Shown: positions 26,044-34,463, counted from the stretch's first letter. The stretch is DNA of 61,810 nucleotides from an uncultured Dorea sp. (GCA_910589275.1 CAJUTH010000020.1:1-61810), one strand, 5' to 3'. The notes: generated by a model not told the origin, from the sequence alone. A program made the numbers and translations.

Positions 26044-26877
26044 ATGGAAGAACAGCAAAAAAGTGGCTGCGCGCCGTCTGACTGTGCGGGCTGCGCACAC
26101 GCGGATTCATGCAGCAGCAAACCAGAGGATTTCAGTGAACCGGCCAATGCATTTTCACACATTGACAAGGTCATTGCGGTTGTCAGCGGCAAAGGCGGCG
26201 TAGGCAAGTCTATGGTGACGGCTTCCCTTGCGCGTATGATGCGGACGCAGGGGTATAACGTGGGTATCCTGGATGCGGATATCACGGGGCCTTCGATTCC
26301 GAAGATGTATGGGATCCATGAGGCGGCCAAGGGCAGCAGCGAGGGTATTTTCCCATGCGAGGCGGCGGACGGGACGAAGATTATGTCTGTCAATCTGCTG
26401 CTGGAGCATGAGGACGATCCGGTTATCTGGAGAGGGCCGGTGATTGCGGGCGTAGTAAAACAGTTCTGGTCGGACGTTATGTGGGGAGAGCTTGATTATC
26501 TCTTTGTGGATATGCCTCCGGGAACCGGCGATGTACCGCTTACCGTATTCCAGTCCATGCCGGTAGATGGCGTTGTAATTGTAACATCTCCTCAGGATCT
26601 GGTGCGGATGATCGTAAGGAAGGCCTACAATATGGCTCAGGCAATGAATATTCCGGTAATCGGGGTTGTGGAGAATTACAGCTATCTGAAGTGTCCGGAC
26701 TGCGGAAAAGAGATCGCCGTATTCGGGAAGAGCCGTATCGACGCGATCGCGGAAGAACTGGGACTTCCGGTGCTGGGTAAGATGCCGATCGACGCGGAGC
26801 TTGCAGAGGCGGTAGAGTCCGAGCGGTTCTATGAGATCGATAACCAGTATTTGGAGAGCGCTGTGAATAAATTGTAA
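26044..26877 (+). CDS. Mrp/NBP35-type P-loop iron-sulfur carrier ATPase
   Basis: The 277-residue ATPase has the deviant Walker A VVSGKGGVGKSMVTASLA, the LDADITGPSIPKMYG segment and DMPPGTGDVPLTVFQ, all hallmarks of ApbC/Mrp. A four-cysteine N-terminal cluster (Cys9, Cys14, Cys17, Cys23) and the CPDC pair near residue 220 could bind an iron-sulfur cluster; the CPDC pair is the conserved CxxC of the family. It probably delivers Fe-S clusters. The ATG at 26044 is 9 bp after GGAGG; the TTG at 26038 is too close to it. Confidence 0.93.
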   Translation: MEEQQKSGCAPSDCAGCAHADSCSSKPEDFSEPANAFSHIDKVIAVVSGKGGVGKSMVTASLARMMRTQGYNVGILDADITGPSIPKMYGIHEAAKGSSEGIFPCEAADGTKIMSVNLLLEHEDDPVIWRGPVIAGVVKQFWSDVMWGELDYLFVDMPPGTGDVPLTVFQSMPVDGVVIVTSPQDLVRMIVRKAYNMAQAMNIPVIGVVENYSYLKCPDCGKEIAVFGKSRIDAIAEELGLPVLGKMPIDAELAEAVESERFYEIDNQYLESAVNKL

Positions 26878-26889
26878 TAAAAGAAGATG

Positions 26890-26913
26890 GATGGCGGCCA
26901 TATGGCCGCCATC
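26890..26913. terminator. Perfect GC-rich palindrome between convergent genes
   Basis: A 24-bp perfect palindrome centred on CATATG lies 12 bp after the mrp stop and 26 bp before the convergent small membrane protein gene. There is no clear T-tract, so its role as a terminator is likely but unproven. Confidence 0.55.
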
Positions 26914-26939
26914 GTTATGATATAGAAAAACTTTCTTCC

Positions 26940-27224
26940 TTATATCCGTCCGGGAAGCATCATCAGGAACGCTGCAATTCCCCCAACCATATAAATTCCA
27001 TTTATCACGACGCAGATCTTCATCCAGCTATGTTGAATATGCGCCCGGGTATAGGCAAGGATCGTAAAGATCCCGCTGAAAATCATAAAAGCCGCGTACC
27101 CGGAAATCATAATTTCCGCCGCAGGAGATTCAAGCGCCCATGAAAAAGTCCTCAAGGGCAGAATCGTCCACGGAACAAGAATCATCAAGCTGCTAATCGC
27201 AGTAAAAAATCTATCCTTCATCAT
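26940..27224 (-). CDS. Small membrane protein of unknown function
   Basis: The 94-residue hydrophobic protein has three predicted membrane helices (about residues 7-23, 36-57, 68-88) and few charged residues. I do not recognise the family. The ATG at 27224 is preceded by GTGAGG at 7 bp; a second ATG follows at once and a TTG at 27242 is possible. It stands alone between mrp and a large inverted-repeat element. Confidence 0.6.
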   Translation of the reverse strand: MMKDRFFTAISSLMILVPWTILPLRTFSWALESPAAEIMISGYAAFMIFSGIFTILAYTRAHIQHSWMKICVVINGIYMVGGIAAFLMMLPGRI

Positions 27225-27358
27225 TAAAAACCTCACTTTCAATTTTCATAATCTCAAAACTTTATCAAACAACACTGGCAAATCTCAAAAACAATCCGTT
27301 GCACAGAAATTTCCTTTTTTGCCAGTAACATAGTTACTCCCACAATGCATCAACCCCA

Positions 27359-27578
27359 GCCGGTTTCAGCTATGGGCGGTCTGCCACGCAAGGCACAGCC
27401 CTGTACAAAGCATACCAAGGGTGCTTTTAGCGGAAGCGAAATCCACTGCTTATGCAGACTTAGCTGCGAAGGGTATCTGAGCAGCTTAGCCGGAGTTAGC
27501 AGTTAGTTTGCTGGAGCGTTACCCAGCTTTGCACAGGGCTGTGCCTTGCGTGGCAGACCGCCCATAGCTGAAACCGGC
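27359..27578. repeat. 220-bp element with 53-bp near-perfect terminal inverted repeats
   Basis: The arms 27359-27411 and 27526-27578 are reverse complements at 52 of 53 positions. The 114-bp interior has no plausible gene. The element occupies most of the 390-bp gap between the small membrane protein gene and the ABC transporter genes, both on the minus strand. Long nearly identical arms without a transposase fit a MITE-like non-autonomous element. I cannot see an unambiguous target-site duplication. The flanks are otherwise A/C-rich, with a run of 9 A at 27602-27610 preceded by C-runs. Confidence 0.85.
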
Positions 27579-27614
27579 GTCCGGCATCACCCAACCCCCC
27601 CAAAAAAAAAAATT

Positions 27615-28376
27615 TTACTCAATATCCCCTTTCCCAAAGCGGACGCATGCGATAAACAGGCATCCTGCGGCCACCGCCCCGCCCACGGGCAGCATAGGCA
27701 TCCACTGAATCTTGCTGGTAAAGACTTCCACCGCCTGTTTCCCATACTCCGTCATCAGCATATAGAAGGGGTAATCCATGGGGTAAAATGCCCAGAGCTT
27801 CGTGTTCAGCATCAGGACGCTTGGCACTAGGGATGCAAGGCAGATCCCGGCCGAAAATATCGGGGTCCGGATCAGTACGGCAAGCATCCAGAATACCCCG
27901 GCCATAGGAAGGGCGGCAAGGTAAATCATGGCGGCGCCGTGCAGCACATAGGGCAGTCCCAGTATAAAATCATAGTCCTCCAGCCGGGAGGCAAGCAGCG
28001 CGCCGATGTAGTAAAACAGGATGGTAAACAGCATCTGCAGGGTCATAAGAAGCAGCATAACCAGAAATTTTGCTAGACACAGCCTGCCGGCGCTTACCGG
28101 AAGGGATAACATTTTTATAAATCCCCGGTTTGTCCGTTCATTCTGGATCAATAGCACGGTACAGATGATCAGGGCAGAGGGGATCATGAACCATGCCATT
28201 CCCATAAATCCCTGAATAAAGAAATTGTGCTCCGGCGAGATGCCGATATCGTTCATGCGGAAATTCACCTCGGCATTCAGCGCCGATGGGATCCACATCA
28301 TGGCCGCGGGAATCAGCAGGATCCAGAAAATATGGGATCGGCGGATTTTGATTAATTCAATCTTTAATTCACTCAT
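27615..28376 (-). CDS. Lantibiotic-immunity-type ABC transporter permease
   Basis: The 253-residue membrane protein has about six helices and starts MSELKIELIKIRRSHIFWIL, the pattern of the MutG/NisG/SpaG group of ABC-2 permeases. With the second permease and ATPase it would pump cationic peptides such as lantibiotics out of the membrane. It is the last gene of the three; its start overlaps the stop of the preceding permease by 4 bp. Confidence 0.85.
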   Translation of the reverse strand: MSELKIELIKIRRSHIFWILLIPAAMMWIPSALNAEVNFRMNDIGISPEHNFFIQGFMGMAWFMIPSALIICTVLLIQNERTNRGFIKMLSLPVSAGRLCLAKFLVMLLLMTLQMLFTILFYYIGALLASRLEDYDFILGLPYVLHGAAMIYLAALPMAGVFWMLAVLIRTPIFSAGICLASLVPSVLMLNTKLWAFYPMDYPFYMLMTEYGKQAVEVFTSKIQWMPMLPVGGAVAAGCLFIACVRFGKGDIE

Positions 28377-29095
28377 ACAAAGTTCCTCCTTATACGCAGA
28401 TAAATCAGTTCCATCGCTCCGAATAGGAACGCCTGAGCCGCGCAGAACGTCAGGCAGAGGTTTGCCTTTTCCGGCGGAATGGCATGGAGCATCCGGTAAG
28501 GGGCCGCAAATGGGAGCAGGGACAGCAGAAGCTGTTCGTCATGGATCATAGAGCCGGCGAAGGTCAGGATGACGCCGATACCTAAGCTGATCCACATATT
28601 CTGACAGAGCGAAGCTGCAAACAGCATCAGTGTCAGAGTAGGAAGAAGCAGGATCAGTTCAAACCCCATGCCCTGAATGAGTTCTTTCAGGCTCACACAC
28701 CGGTCCGGAAACCAGTGGAAGCAGGCGAGTGCCAGCGCGGCGCCCTGTATCAGAAGCGCTAAGGTGACGGACAGCAGCGAGATGCCGAATTTGCCGAAGA
28801 ACAAGGAAAACTGGCGGATGGGCAGGGTATTCATTTTCAAATCGCCTTTATCTGCATATTCCGTGTGATAGATCAGGCAGCACCCACAGACGGCCAGAAG
28901 AATGGTAAGCTGCGCCATCATGCCCCAGTTTGCGTCCATCAGGATCGGAAAGGCTCTCCCGGAAAGCCCGGTAAAGGAGTCCGGCCGGACCGCCATGTTG
29001 ACGAGGGGAACGATGGCGGCTAAAATACCTCCGGCCAGAAAAATGGGGAGATATCCGGTTCTGTGCAGTTTTTTCTGTTCCAGAAAAAGGATCAT
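28373..29095 (-). CDS. Lantibiotic-immunity-type ABC transporter permease
   Basis: The 240-residue permease has about six helices and resembles the MutE/EpiE/NisE partner of immunity exporters. Both its ends overlap neighbouring genes by 4 bp (ATGA-type junctions), showing tight translational coupling in an ATPase-permease-permease operon. Confidence 0.83.
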   Translation of the reverse strand: MILFLEQKKLHRTGYLPIFLAGGILAAIVPLVNMAVRPDSFTGLSGRAFPILMDANWGMMAQLTILLAVCGCCLIYHTEYADKGDLKMNTLPIRQFSLFFGKFGISLLSVTLALLIQGAALALACFHWFPDRCVSLKELIQGMGFELILLLPTLTLMLFAASLCQNMWISLGIGVILTFAGSMIHDEQLLLSLLPFAAPYRMLHAIPPEKANLCLTFCAAQAFLFGAMELIYLRIRRNFV

Positions 29096-29853
29096 CGGAG
29101 TTCACCCCGCTTTCTGACGGCGTTGTCGGTCTGTACCATGGCAAGGAAGGTTTCCTCCAGATTGTCGGTGGGATATCCGGCGTGAAAGGCATACTCCCTC
29201 AGAGCGTCCATGGTTCCTTCAAACAGGAGATGTCCATGGTTTAAAATACCTACGTCGTCCGCCAGCAGCTCGATTTCGCTCAGCAGATGGGAGGAAACGA
29301 GGACCGTGCAGTCGTACTGGGCGGGGAGGGAGCGGATCAGCGTCCGGATCTCATGGATCCCTACCGGGTCAAGCCCGTTGGTAGGCTCATCTAAAATCAG
29401 GATCGGCGGCCTCCCGATCAGCGCTCCCGCAAGCCCCAGCCGCTGCTTCATGCCGAGGGAGTATTTCTTAACCTGACGTTTCCGGTATTCGGTAAGCCCT
29501 GTGAGTTTTAACGCGTCGTCAACGGAGGACTTTGGCAGTTTCAGGATTCGGCGGATAATATCCAGATTTTCTTCTCCGGTGAGATTGCCGTAGAAGGCGG
29601 GAGCCTCGATCAGAGAACCGATTTTCTTCAGGATCGGAATCCGCCCGGAGGAAAGAGTTTTGCCGTCTATGGTAAAATAACCGGAGGTAGGGCTTGTGAG
29701 TCCTAGAAATAGTTTCATGGTGGTGGATTTCCCCGCTCCGTTGGGTCCTAAGAAGCCGTAAATATGTCCCTTTGGAATATGGAGGTTCAAATCGGAGACC
29801 GCGGTAAAATTACCATAGGACTTGGTTAACTGTACTGTTTCGATCATATTCAT
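29092..29853 (-). CDS. ABC transporter ATP-binding protein, lantibiotic immunity type
   Basis: The 253-residue ATPase has Walker A GFLGPNGAGKSTT, signature YSLGMKQRLGLAGALIG and Walker B LILDEPTNGLDP. The E-loop region has the short form typical of the BcrA/NisF/MutF family. The segment TSPTSGYFTIDGK and the start MNMIETVQLTKSYG also fit. It is the first gene of the operon and is divergent from a two-component system, the arrangement of C. difficile cprABC-cprKR and other cationic-peptide resistance loci. The peptide recognised is unknown. Confidence 0.9.
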   Translation of the reverse strand: MNMIETVQLTKSYGNFTAVSDLNLHIPKGHIYGFLGPNGAGKSTTMKLFLGLTSPTSGYFTIDGKTLSSGRIPILKKIGSLIEAPAFYGNLTGEENLDIIRRILKLPKSSVDDALKLTGLTEYRKRQVKKYSLGMKQRLGLAGALIGRPPILILDEPTNGLDPVGIHEIRTLIRSLPAQYDCTVLVSSHLLSEIELLADDVGILNHGHLLFEGTMDALREYAFHAGYPTDNLEETFLAMVQTDNAVRKRGELR

Positions 29854-30014
29854 TGTGTGAACTCCTTTCTTGTTGATACACCAAGTATAAGACCTGAACC
29901 TTGCAGGAACCTTTTCGCAACCTTACATTTTCCTTACATTTTTCCGGCGGGGGAGATTTAGCAGGGAAATCGTGGTATCATACTTAACAGATATCAGCAG
30001 TCCGTAAAATATGC

Positions 30015-30041
30015 CTTATTGAACATTAGCAGTTCAATAAG
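30015..30041. repeat. 27-bp palindrome, copy 1 (CTTATTGAAC / GTTCAATAAG)
   Basis: A perfect inverted repeat has 10-bp arms and the 7-base centre ATTAGCA. Its reverse complement carries the centre TGCTAAT and matches the copies at 50499-50525 and 51824-51850 at 25 and 26 of 27 positions. It lies 29 bp before the response regulator start, in its leader or promoter region. Confidence 0.85.
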
Positions 30042-30070
30042 TAAACATTATGAAAAAGAGGCGTGGGGAT

Positions 30071-30784
30071 ATGAATTGTGATTATTTAAAGGATAAAAGG
30101 ATTTTATTTGTGGATGATGAGGAAGGCTTAAGGCGGATGGTCTGTTCGATTCTTAAGAAAGAGGGATACCGTCAGGTGGAATCCGCCGGAACGGTAAAAG
30201 AAGCCCTTGGGCTCTGCGCGTCGTGGAGTCCGGAACTTGCAATTTTGGATGTGATGCTGCCGGATGGGGACGGATTTACTCTGTTTGAACAGATGAAGAG
30301 CTTTCTGGACATTCCGGTGCTGTTCCTTACGGCAAGGGGAGAGGAAGACGACAGGCTTCGGGGGTTCGGACTGGGAGCCGATGACTATGTGGTGAAGCCA
30401 TTTCTTCCAAGAGAGCTGCTGTTTCGGATTCAGGCGATTCTGCGGCGGACTTATAAGGAGGAAACGCCCCTTTTGGAGCTGGCTTTCAGCAAGGTGGATT
30501 TTGAGCGGGCAGAGGTGATCCGGGATGGGGAACATCTTGCGCTGACGGCGAAGGAATACGCGATCCTTCAGGCACTCGGCCGCAATCTGGGAAGGATCGT
30601 GACCATCGACGCGCTGTGCGAGGCCGCTTGGGGCGATAATCCCTACGGCTATGAGAATACGCTGATGGCCCATATCCGCAGGATCAGGGAGAAGATTGAA
30701 GAGAATCCGTCGAAACCGGTGTCGCTCATTACAGTAAAGGGATTGGGGTATAAGCTGAATGAAAAGTATCATGAAACTCATTAA
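30071..30784 (+). CDS. OmpR-family response regulator
   Basis: The 237-residue regulator has a receiver domain (acidic residues in FVDDEEG, phospho-acceptor Asp60 in AILDVMLPDGDG, conserved Lys in DDYVVKPF) and a winged-helix DNA-binding domain (about 135-235, with LTAKEYAILQALGRNLGRIV and LITVKGLGYKL). An upstream ATG at 30050 lacks a ribosome site; the one at 30071 is preceded by GGGGAT. It overlaps the kinase gene by 26 bp and probably regulates the divergent immunity-type ABC operon. Confidence 0.92.
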   Translation: MNCDYLKDKRILFVDDEEGLRRMVCSILKKEGYRQVESAGTVKEALGLCASWSPELAILDVMLPDGDGFTLFEQMKSFLDIPVLFLTARGEEDDRLRGFGLGADDYVVKPFLPRELLFRIQAILRRTYKEETPLLELAFSKVDFERAEVIRDGEHLALTAKEYAILQALGRNLGRIVTIDALCEAAWGDNPYGYENTLMAHIRRIREKIEENPSKPVSLITVKGLGYKLNEKYHETH

Positions 30785-32177
30785 AAGATTTGCGGTCACA
30801 TTGATTTTTTCTCTGGCGCTTTTGCTAATTTTAAATATTTTCCTGCTGCTCATCGTGTTCCGCCCGGACGCCGGAACGGAAGAAACTGCGGGGGGATGGA
30901 AGGGAGCCGCGAAACTGGCGGAATATCTGACGCTTCAGCCGGACGGAGGCTATGAAATGCAGGAGGAAGGGACAGCCATGCTGGAGAGGAGCGGTTCATG
31001 GGCGGTTCTGATACAGGATGGGACGGGAGACGTAATCTGGCACAGTGAAAATCTTCCGGAAGAGATACAGCTCCACTATTCGGCGGCGGAGATTTCATGG
31101 TACACAAGGGGATATGTGGCCGACTACCCAACCACTACGGCGGCAAAGGGGGAGGATCTGCTGATGGTCGGAAACCCCAAGGAAAGCTACTGGAAGGATA
31201 TGTATCCCACCTTCCGGCTGAGTACGGTTAAGAATCTTCCGCGTACAATGCTCCTGTTTTTCGGCGCCAATCTGGCCGGGGTCTTTCTGATTTACATGGC
31301 GGTTACCTCGGGGATCCTGCGCTCTGTGAAGCCGATCGTGCAGGGGATTCAGGCTCTGCCGGAGGGAAAGGATGTGTATGTAAAGGAAAAGGGCCTGCTC
31401 TTAGATCTGGCAGCAGCGCTGAATCTGGTATCGGAAAAGCTCCGTTCTCAGGAGTACGAGCTAAAGAAAAAGGAGCAGGCACGGGCGGACTGGATCTCCG
31501 GGGTTTCCCATGATATCCGGACGCCGTTGTCCATGGTTATGGGATATGCGGCGGAGATGGAGGAAGACGCGAAAGTATCGGAAGAAATCAGGCAGAAGGC
31601 CGGCATTATCCGTATGCAGAGCGTCCGCATGAAAAATCTGGTTAACGACCTGAACCTTGCGTCTAAGCTGGAATATCATATGCAGCCGGTGAAAATGGAA
31701 GCGGTGAATCTGGCAGCGCTGTTAAGAGAGGCGGCCGTTTATTTCATGAATCTGGATATGGAGGGGAAGTATCCGGTGGAACTTGCAGCCAGCGGAAGCA
31801 CCGGGGGGGATTTCTGCGGAGATAAGGAGCTTCTGAAACGCGCGGTAAATAATCTTCTCTTAAACGCACAACTTCATAACCCGGCGGGCTGCCATATCTG
31901 GCTGAGAGTATCTGAGATGGAAGGGCAGCGCTGCATTACGGTGGAGGATGACGGAAAAGGGGTTACGGAGGAACAGTTAAAGAAGTTAAGGGAAACGCCT
32001 CATTATATGCTAAGCAGCGGAGATGCGCAGGAACAGAGGCATGGGCTGGGGCTTCTGATTGTCCAGCAGATTGCCGCAGCCCACGGCGGAAGGGTAGAAT
32101 TCGGACATGGGGAAAAGAAGGGGTTCCGGGTGGACATTTTTTTGGACTGCAATCCCAAAAATATTGATGAAATATAA
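30759..32177 (+). CDS. Sensor histidine kinase
   Basis: The 472-residue kinase has two transmembrane helices (about 12-34 and 163-185) around an extracytoplasmic sensor of about 130 residues. A HisKA domain follows with His251 in WISGVSHDIRTPLSMVMGY, then an HATPase domain with NNLLLNAQLHN, EDDGKG and HGLGLLIVQQIAAAHGG. Kinases with this plan next to lantibiotic-type exporters sense cationic antimicrobial peptides; that role is inferred from position. An alternative ATG lies at 30771. Confidence 0.92.
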   Translation: MKSIMKLIKRFAVTLIFSLALLLILNIFLLLIVFRPDAGTEETAGGWKGAAKLAEYLTLQPDGGYEMQEEGTAMLERSGSWAVLIQDGTGDVIWHSENLPEEIQLHYSAAEISWYTRGYVADYPTTTAAKGEDLLMVGNPKESYWKDMYPTFRLSTVKNLPRTMLLFFGANLAGVFLIYMAVTSGILRSVKPIVQGIQALPEGKDVYVKEKGLLLDLAAALNLVSEKLRSQEYELKKKEQARADWISGVSHDIRTPLSMVMGYAAEMEEDAKVSEEIRQKAGIIRMQSVRMKNLVNDLNLASKLEYHMQPVKMEAVNLAALLREAAVYFMNLDMEGKYPVELAASGSTGGDFCGDKELLKRAVNNLLLNAQLHNPAGCHIWLRVSEMEGQRCITVEDDGKGVTEEQLKKLRETPHYMLSSGDAQEQRHGLGLLIVQQIAAAHGGRVEFGHGEKKGFRVDIFLDCNPKNIDEI

Positions 32178-32214
32178 GTTTTTGGATTAAGCAGAAGAAA
32201 ATTGAAATAAGGTA

Positions 32215-32268
32215 TTGACAAAAAGAACGTGCGTTTGTATGATATAGGTATACAAACGCACGTTCTTT
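32215..32268 (+). promoter_or_regulatory. Promoter overlapped by a 47-bp palindrome of two LexA/DinR-type boxes
   Basis: TTGACA (32215-32220), a 17-bp spacer and TATGAT (32238-32243) form a near-consensus promoter. Arms 32222-32240 and 32250-32268 are perfect 19-bp inverted repeats around 9 bases. Each arm contains GAAC-GTGC-GTTT or its complement, matching the Gram-positive SOS box pattern GAAC-RNRY-GTTY. One box fills the spacer and the other lies near the transcription start. Bound LexA would block RNA polymerase until DNA damage. Confidence 0.85.
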
Positions 32269-32315
32269 GGATTGGAATAGCGTATACGGCATGGAAGAAG
32301 GGAGTGACCGGAGGC

Positions 32316-33644
32316 ATGAGGATTACAGAGGATATGTCAGTGATGGATAAACTGGAGATTTTGACGGATGCGGCCAAGTATGACGTGGCATGTACATCCA
32401 GCGGTACAGACCGCGCTAACGACGGCACCGGGATCGGCAATTGTGTGCGGGCGGGGCTCTGCCACAGCTTTGCGGCGGATGGCAGGTGTATTTCCCTGTT
32501 AAAGATCTTGTTTACCAATGAGTGTATCTTTGACTGCAGATACTGTGTGAACCGCCGCAGTAACGATGTGCCAAGGGCGTCCTTTACGCCGGAGGAGGTC
32601 TGCGAGCTTACGATGGAGTTTTACCGCAGGAATTATATTGAGGGACTGTTTTTAAGTTCCGGGGTATTGAAGAGCCCGGATTATACGATGGAACTTATCT
32701 ACGCCGCCCTGTATAAACTCCGGAATGAGAGACGGTTTCAGGGGTATATCCATGTGAAAGCGATTCCGGGAGCCAACCTGGAGCTGGTGCAGAGAGTGGG
32801 ATTTCTGGCGGATAGGATGAGCGTGAATCTGGAATTTGCCACGGCGGACGGACTACGGCGTTTAGCGCCCCACAAGACCCGGAAGAACATTCTTGCGCCT
32901 ATGCGGATGGTGCAGCAGGCTGCGGCCGAGAACCGCTGTGAGATTCAGAGTTATCGGAATGCTCCGAGATTCGTGCCGGCGGGGCAGAGTACGCAGATGA
33001 TCGTTGGTGCGGCGCCGGAATCGGACTATCAGATTCTGAATGTGGCAGAGTCTCTGTACAAGCGGTTTGACCTGAAGCGGGTATTCTATTCGGCGTTTAT
33101 TCATCTGAATGAGGACAGGGAACTTCCGGCAAAGACCGGCGGGGGGCCTCCGCTTCTGAGGGAACATCGGCTGTATCAGGCGGACTGGCTGCTTCGGTAT
33201 TATCATTTTGAGGCGAAGGAGATCCTGTCCGAAGAGGATCCGAATTTTAATGTGCTGTTTGATCCGAAGTGCAACTGGGCGCTCCGTCATTTGGAGGCGT
33301 TTCCGGTGGAGGTGAACCGGGCCCGCTATGAGATGCTCCTTCGGGTGCCGGGGCTTGGATACCTCTCGGCGCAGAGGATCGTGAAGGCGAGAAGGCTGGG
33401 AGCGCTTGACTTTACAGATTTGAAGAAGATGGGCGTGGTGTTAAAGAGAGCGATGTATTTTCTGACCTGTAATGGGAAGATGATGTACCCGACAAAGCTT
33501 GAGGAAGATTATATTGCAAGAAATCTTCTGAATACGGGAGAGAGGCTTCCGGAGGGAGTGGGCGGTATGACTTACCGGCAGATGTCTTTGTTTGACGATG
33601 TGAGATTTGGTGGTGGTATCAGTGAAGAGAATTTATGTGTGTAA
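32316..33644 (+). CDS. Putative DNA modification/repair radical SAM protein (TIGR03916-like)
   Basis: The 442-residue protein has a radical SAM cluster motif CxxxCxxC in NECIFDCRYCVNRR, preceded by YDVACTSSGTDR and GLCHSF, as in the TIGR03916 family. The C-terminal region has a helix-hairpin-helix DNA-binding motif, RVPGLGYLSAQRIVKARR. The substrate is not established; the family name reflects association with DNA repair genes. The next gene is its usual partner. The start is uncertain: ATGs at 32316, 32334 and 32343 are all possible, and homologues begin close to MDKLEIL. An apparent SOS promoter lies about 70 bp upstream. Confidence 0.88.
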   Translation: MRITEDMSVMDKLEILTDAAKYDVACTSSGTDRANDGTGIGNCVRAGLCHSFAADGRCISLLKILFTNECIFDCRYCVNRRSNDVPRASFTPEEVCELTMEFYRRNYIEGLFLSSGVLKSPDYTMELIYAALYKLRNERRFQGYIHVKAIPGANLELVQRVGFLADRMSVNLEFATADGLRRLAPHKTRKNILAPMRMVQQAAAENRCEIQSYRNAPRFVPAGQSTQMIVGAAPESDYQILNVAESLYKRFDLKRVFYSAFIHLNEDRELPAKTGGGPPLLREHRLYQADWLLRYYHFEAKEILSEEDPNFNVLFDPKCNWALRHLEAFPVEVNRARYEMLLRVPGLGYLSAQRIVKARRLGALDFTDLKKMGVVLKRAMYFLTCNGKMMYPTKLEEDYIARNLLNTGERLPEGVGGMTYRQMSLFDDVRFGGGISEENLCV

Positions 33645-34392
33645 AAATGAAGTGACAGGATTGTTATCCGCGATTTACGATGCGTGGCGCGCAGTAGTGG
33701 TGGACGGACTGCCAGACTGCGGCATTCGGTTCCGGGGATGTATTGAGCAGGAATTGTTCTGTGAGTATACAGAAGTGGAAGAGAGCGAGAAGAAGGCTGG
33801 GGCGGTGGAGCGTTTGATTTTAAAGAATCTGGGATGGTATGCCTACAAGATGATCTATCAGGCGGCGCTCTCGGCAGATCCGCTGAAGGGAGACGCGATA
33901 CTGGGAACCATGCTGGAGGCAAGAAGAATTGCCGACAGCCGGAGGATTATGGATCATCTGGGAAACGCGCAGGTGGAGAGAGTATTTGAACTGAGCCGGA
34001 ATGTGGGGGACGAGGTGCACAGATGGCTGCAGTTCCTCAGGTTTGGCGAATTGGAGAATGGCATTCTGTTTGCGAGGTTTGAACCGAAGAACCGGGTGCT
34101 GACCTGTGTTGCTCCGCATTTTGCGGATCGGTTCTGTCTGGAAAATTGGATGATTTATGATGAGACCTATCAGGAATACGTAATACACGAGGCCGGGAAA
34201 CAATGGGTGCTGGCATCGGGTGGGGAACTGAACGAGGAACTGGCCGGGGCATTCTCGGACAGGGAGAAAGTTTTCAGGGAGCTGTGGCATAAGTTTACGG
34301 CTTCCATAGCAATTGAAGACCGTAAAAATCCCGGCTGCCAGATGGGGCACCTTCCCCTCTGGTACCGGAAAAATATGGTGGAATTCTGCTAG
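33622..34392 (+). CDS. DUF4130 / TIGR03915-like putative DNA metabolism protein
   Basis: The 256-residue protein matches the family that accompanies the TIGR03916 radical SAM protein: MKRIYVCKNEVTGLLSAIYDAWR at the start, the AQVERVFELSRNVGDEVHRWLQFLRF core, and ARFEPKNRVLTCVAPHFADRF. In some bacteria this domain is linked to uracil-DNA glycosylase-like proteins; this is from memory of the family. The GTG at 33622 follows GGTGGTGG and lies inside the radical SAM gene, a 23-bp overlap that implies coupled translation. Function is unknown but probably concerns damaged DNA. Confidence 0.85.
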   Translation: MKRIYVCKNEVTGLLSAIYDAWRAVVVDGLPDCGIRFRGCIEQELFCEYTEVEESEKKAGAVERLILKNLGWYAYKMIYQAALSADPLKGDAILGTMLEARRIADSRRIMDHLGNAQVERVFELSRNVGDEVHRWLQFLRFGELENGILFARFEPKNRVLTCVAPHFADRFCLENWMIYDETYQEYVIHEAGKQWVLASGGELNEELAGAFSDREKVFRELWHKFTASIAIEDRKNPGCQMGHLPLWYRKNMVEFC

Positions 34393-34402
34393 GAGGACGC
34401 GA

Positions 34403-34431
34403 TTGCATAGCGCCTGCAATTGTTGTAGAAT
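34403..34431 (+). promoter_or_regulatory. Candidate secondary promoter before the helicase gene
   Basis: TTGCAT (34403-34408), a 17-bp spacer and TAGAAT (34426-34431) lie in the 71-bp gap after the DUF4130 gene. No SOS box is visible here, so the helicase may have constitutive expression plus read-through from the SOS promoter. Confidence 0.5.
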
Positions 34432-34463
34432 GAAGGTAGTTTGAGAATGGGAGACTGGCGGTT

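Noticed and set aside
26155..26901. 248-codon minus-strand frame opposite mrp
   Set aside because: It mirrors the Mrp gene, has an odd His/Arg-rich composition and no ribosome site.
27359..27578. Simple transcription terminator
   Set aside because: Arms of 53 bp separated by 114 bp are far larger than an intrinsic terminator and no T-tract follows on the relevant strand.
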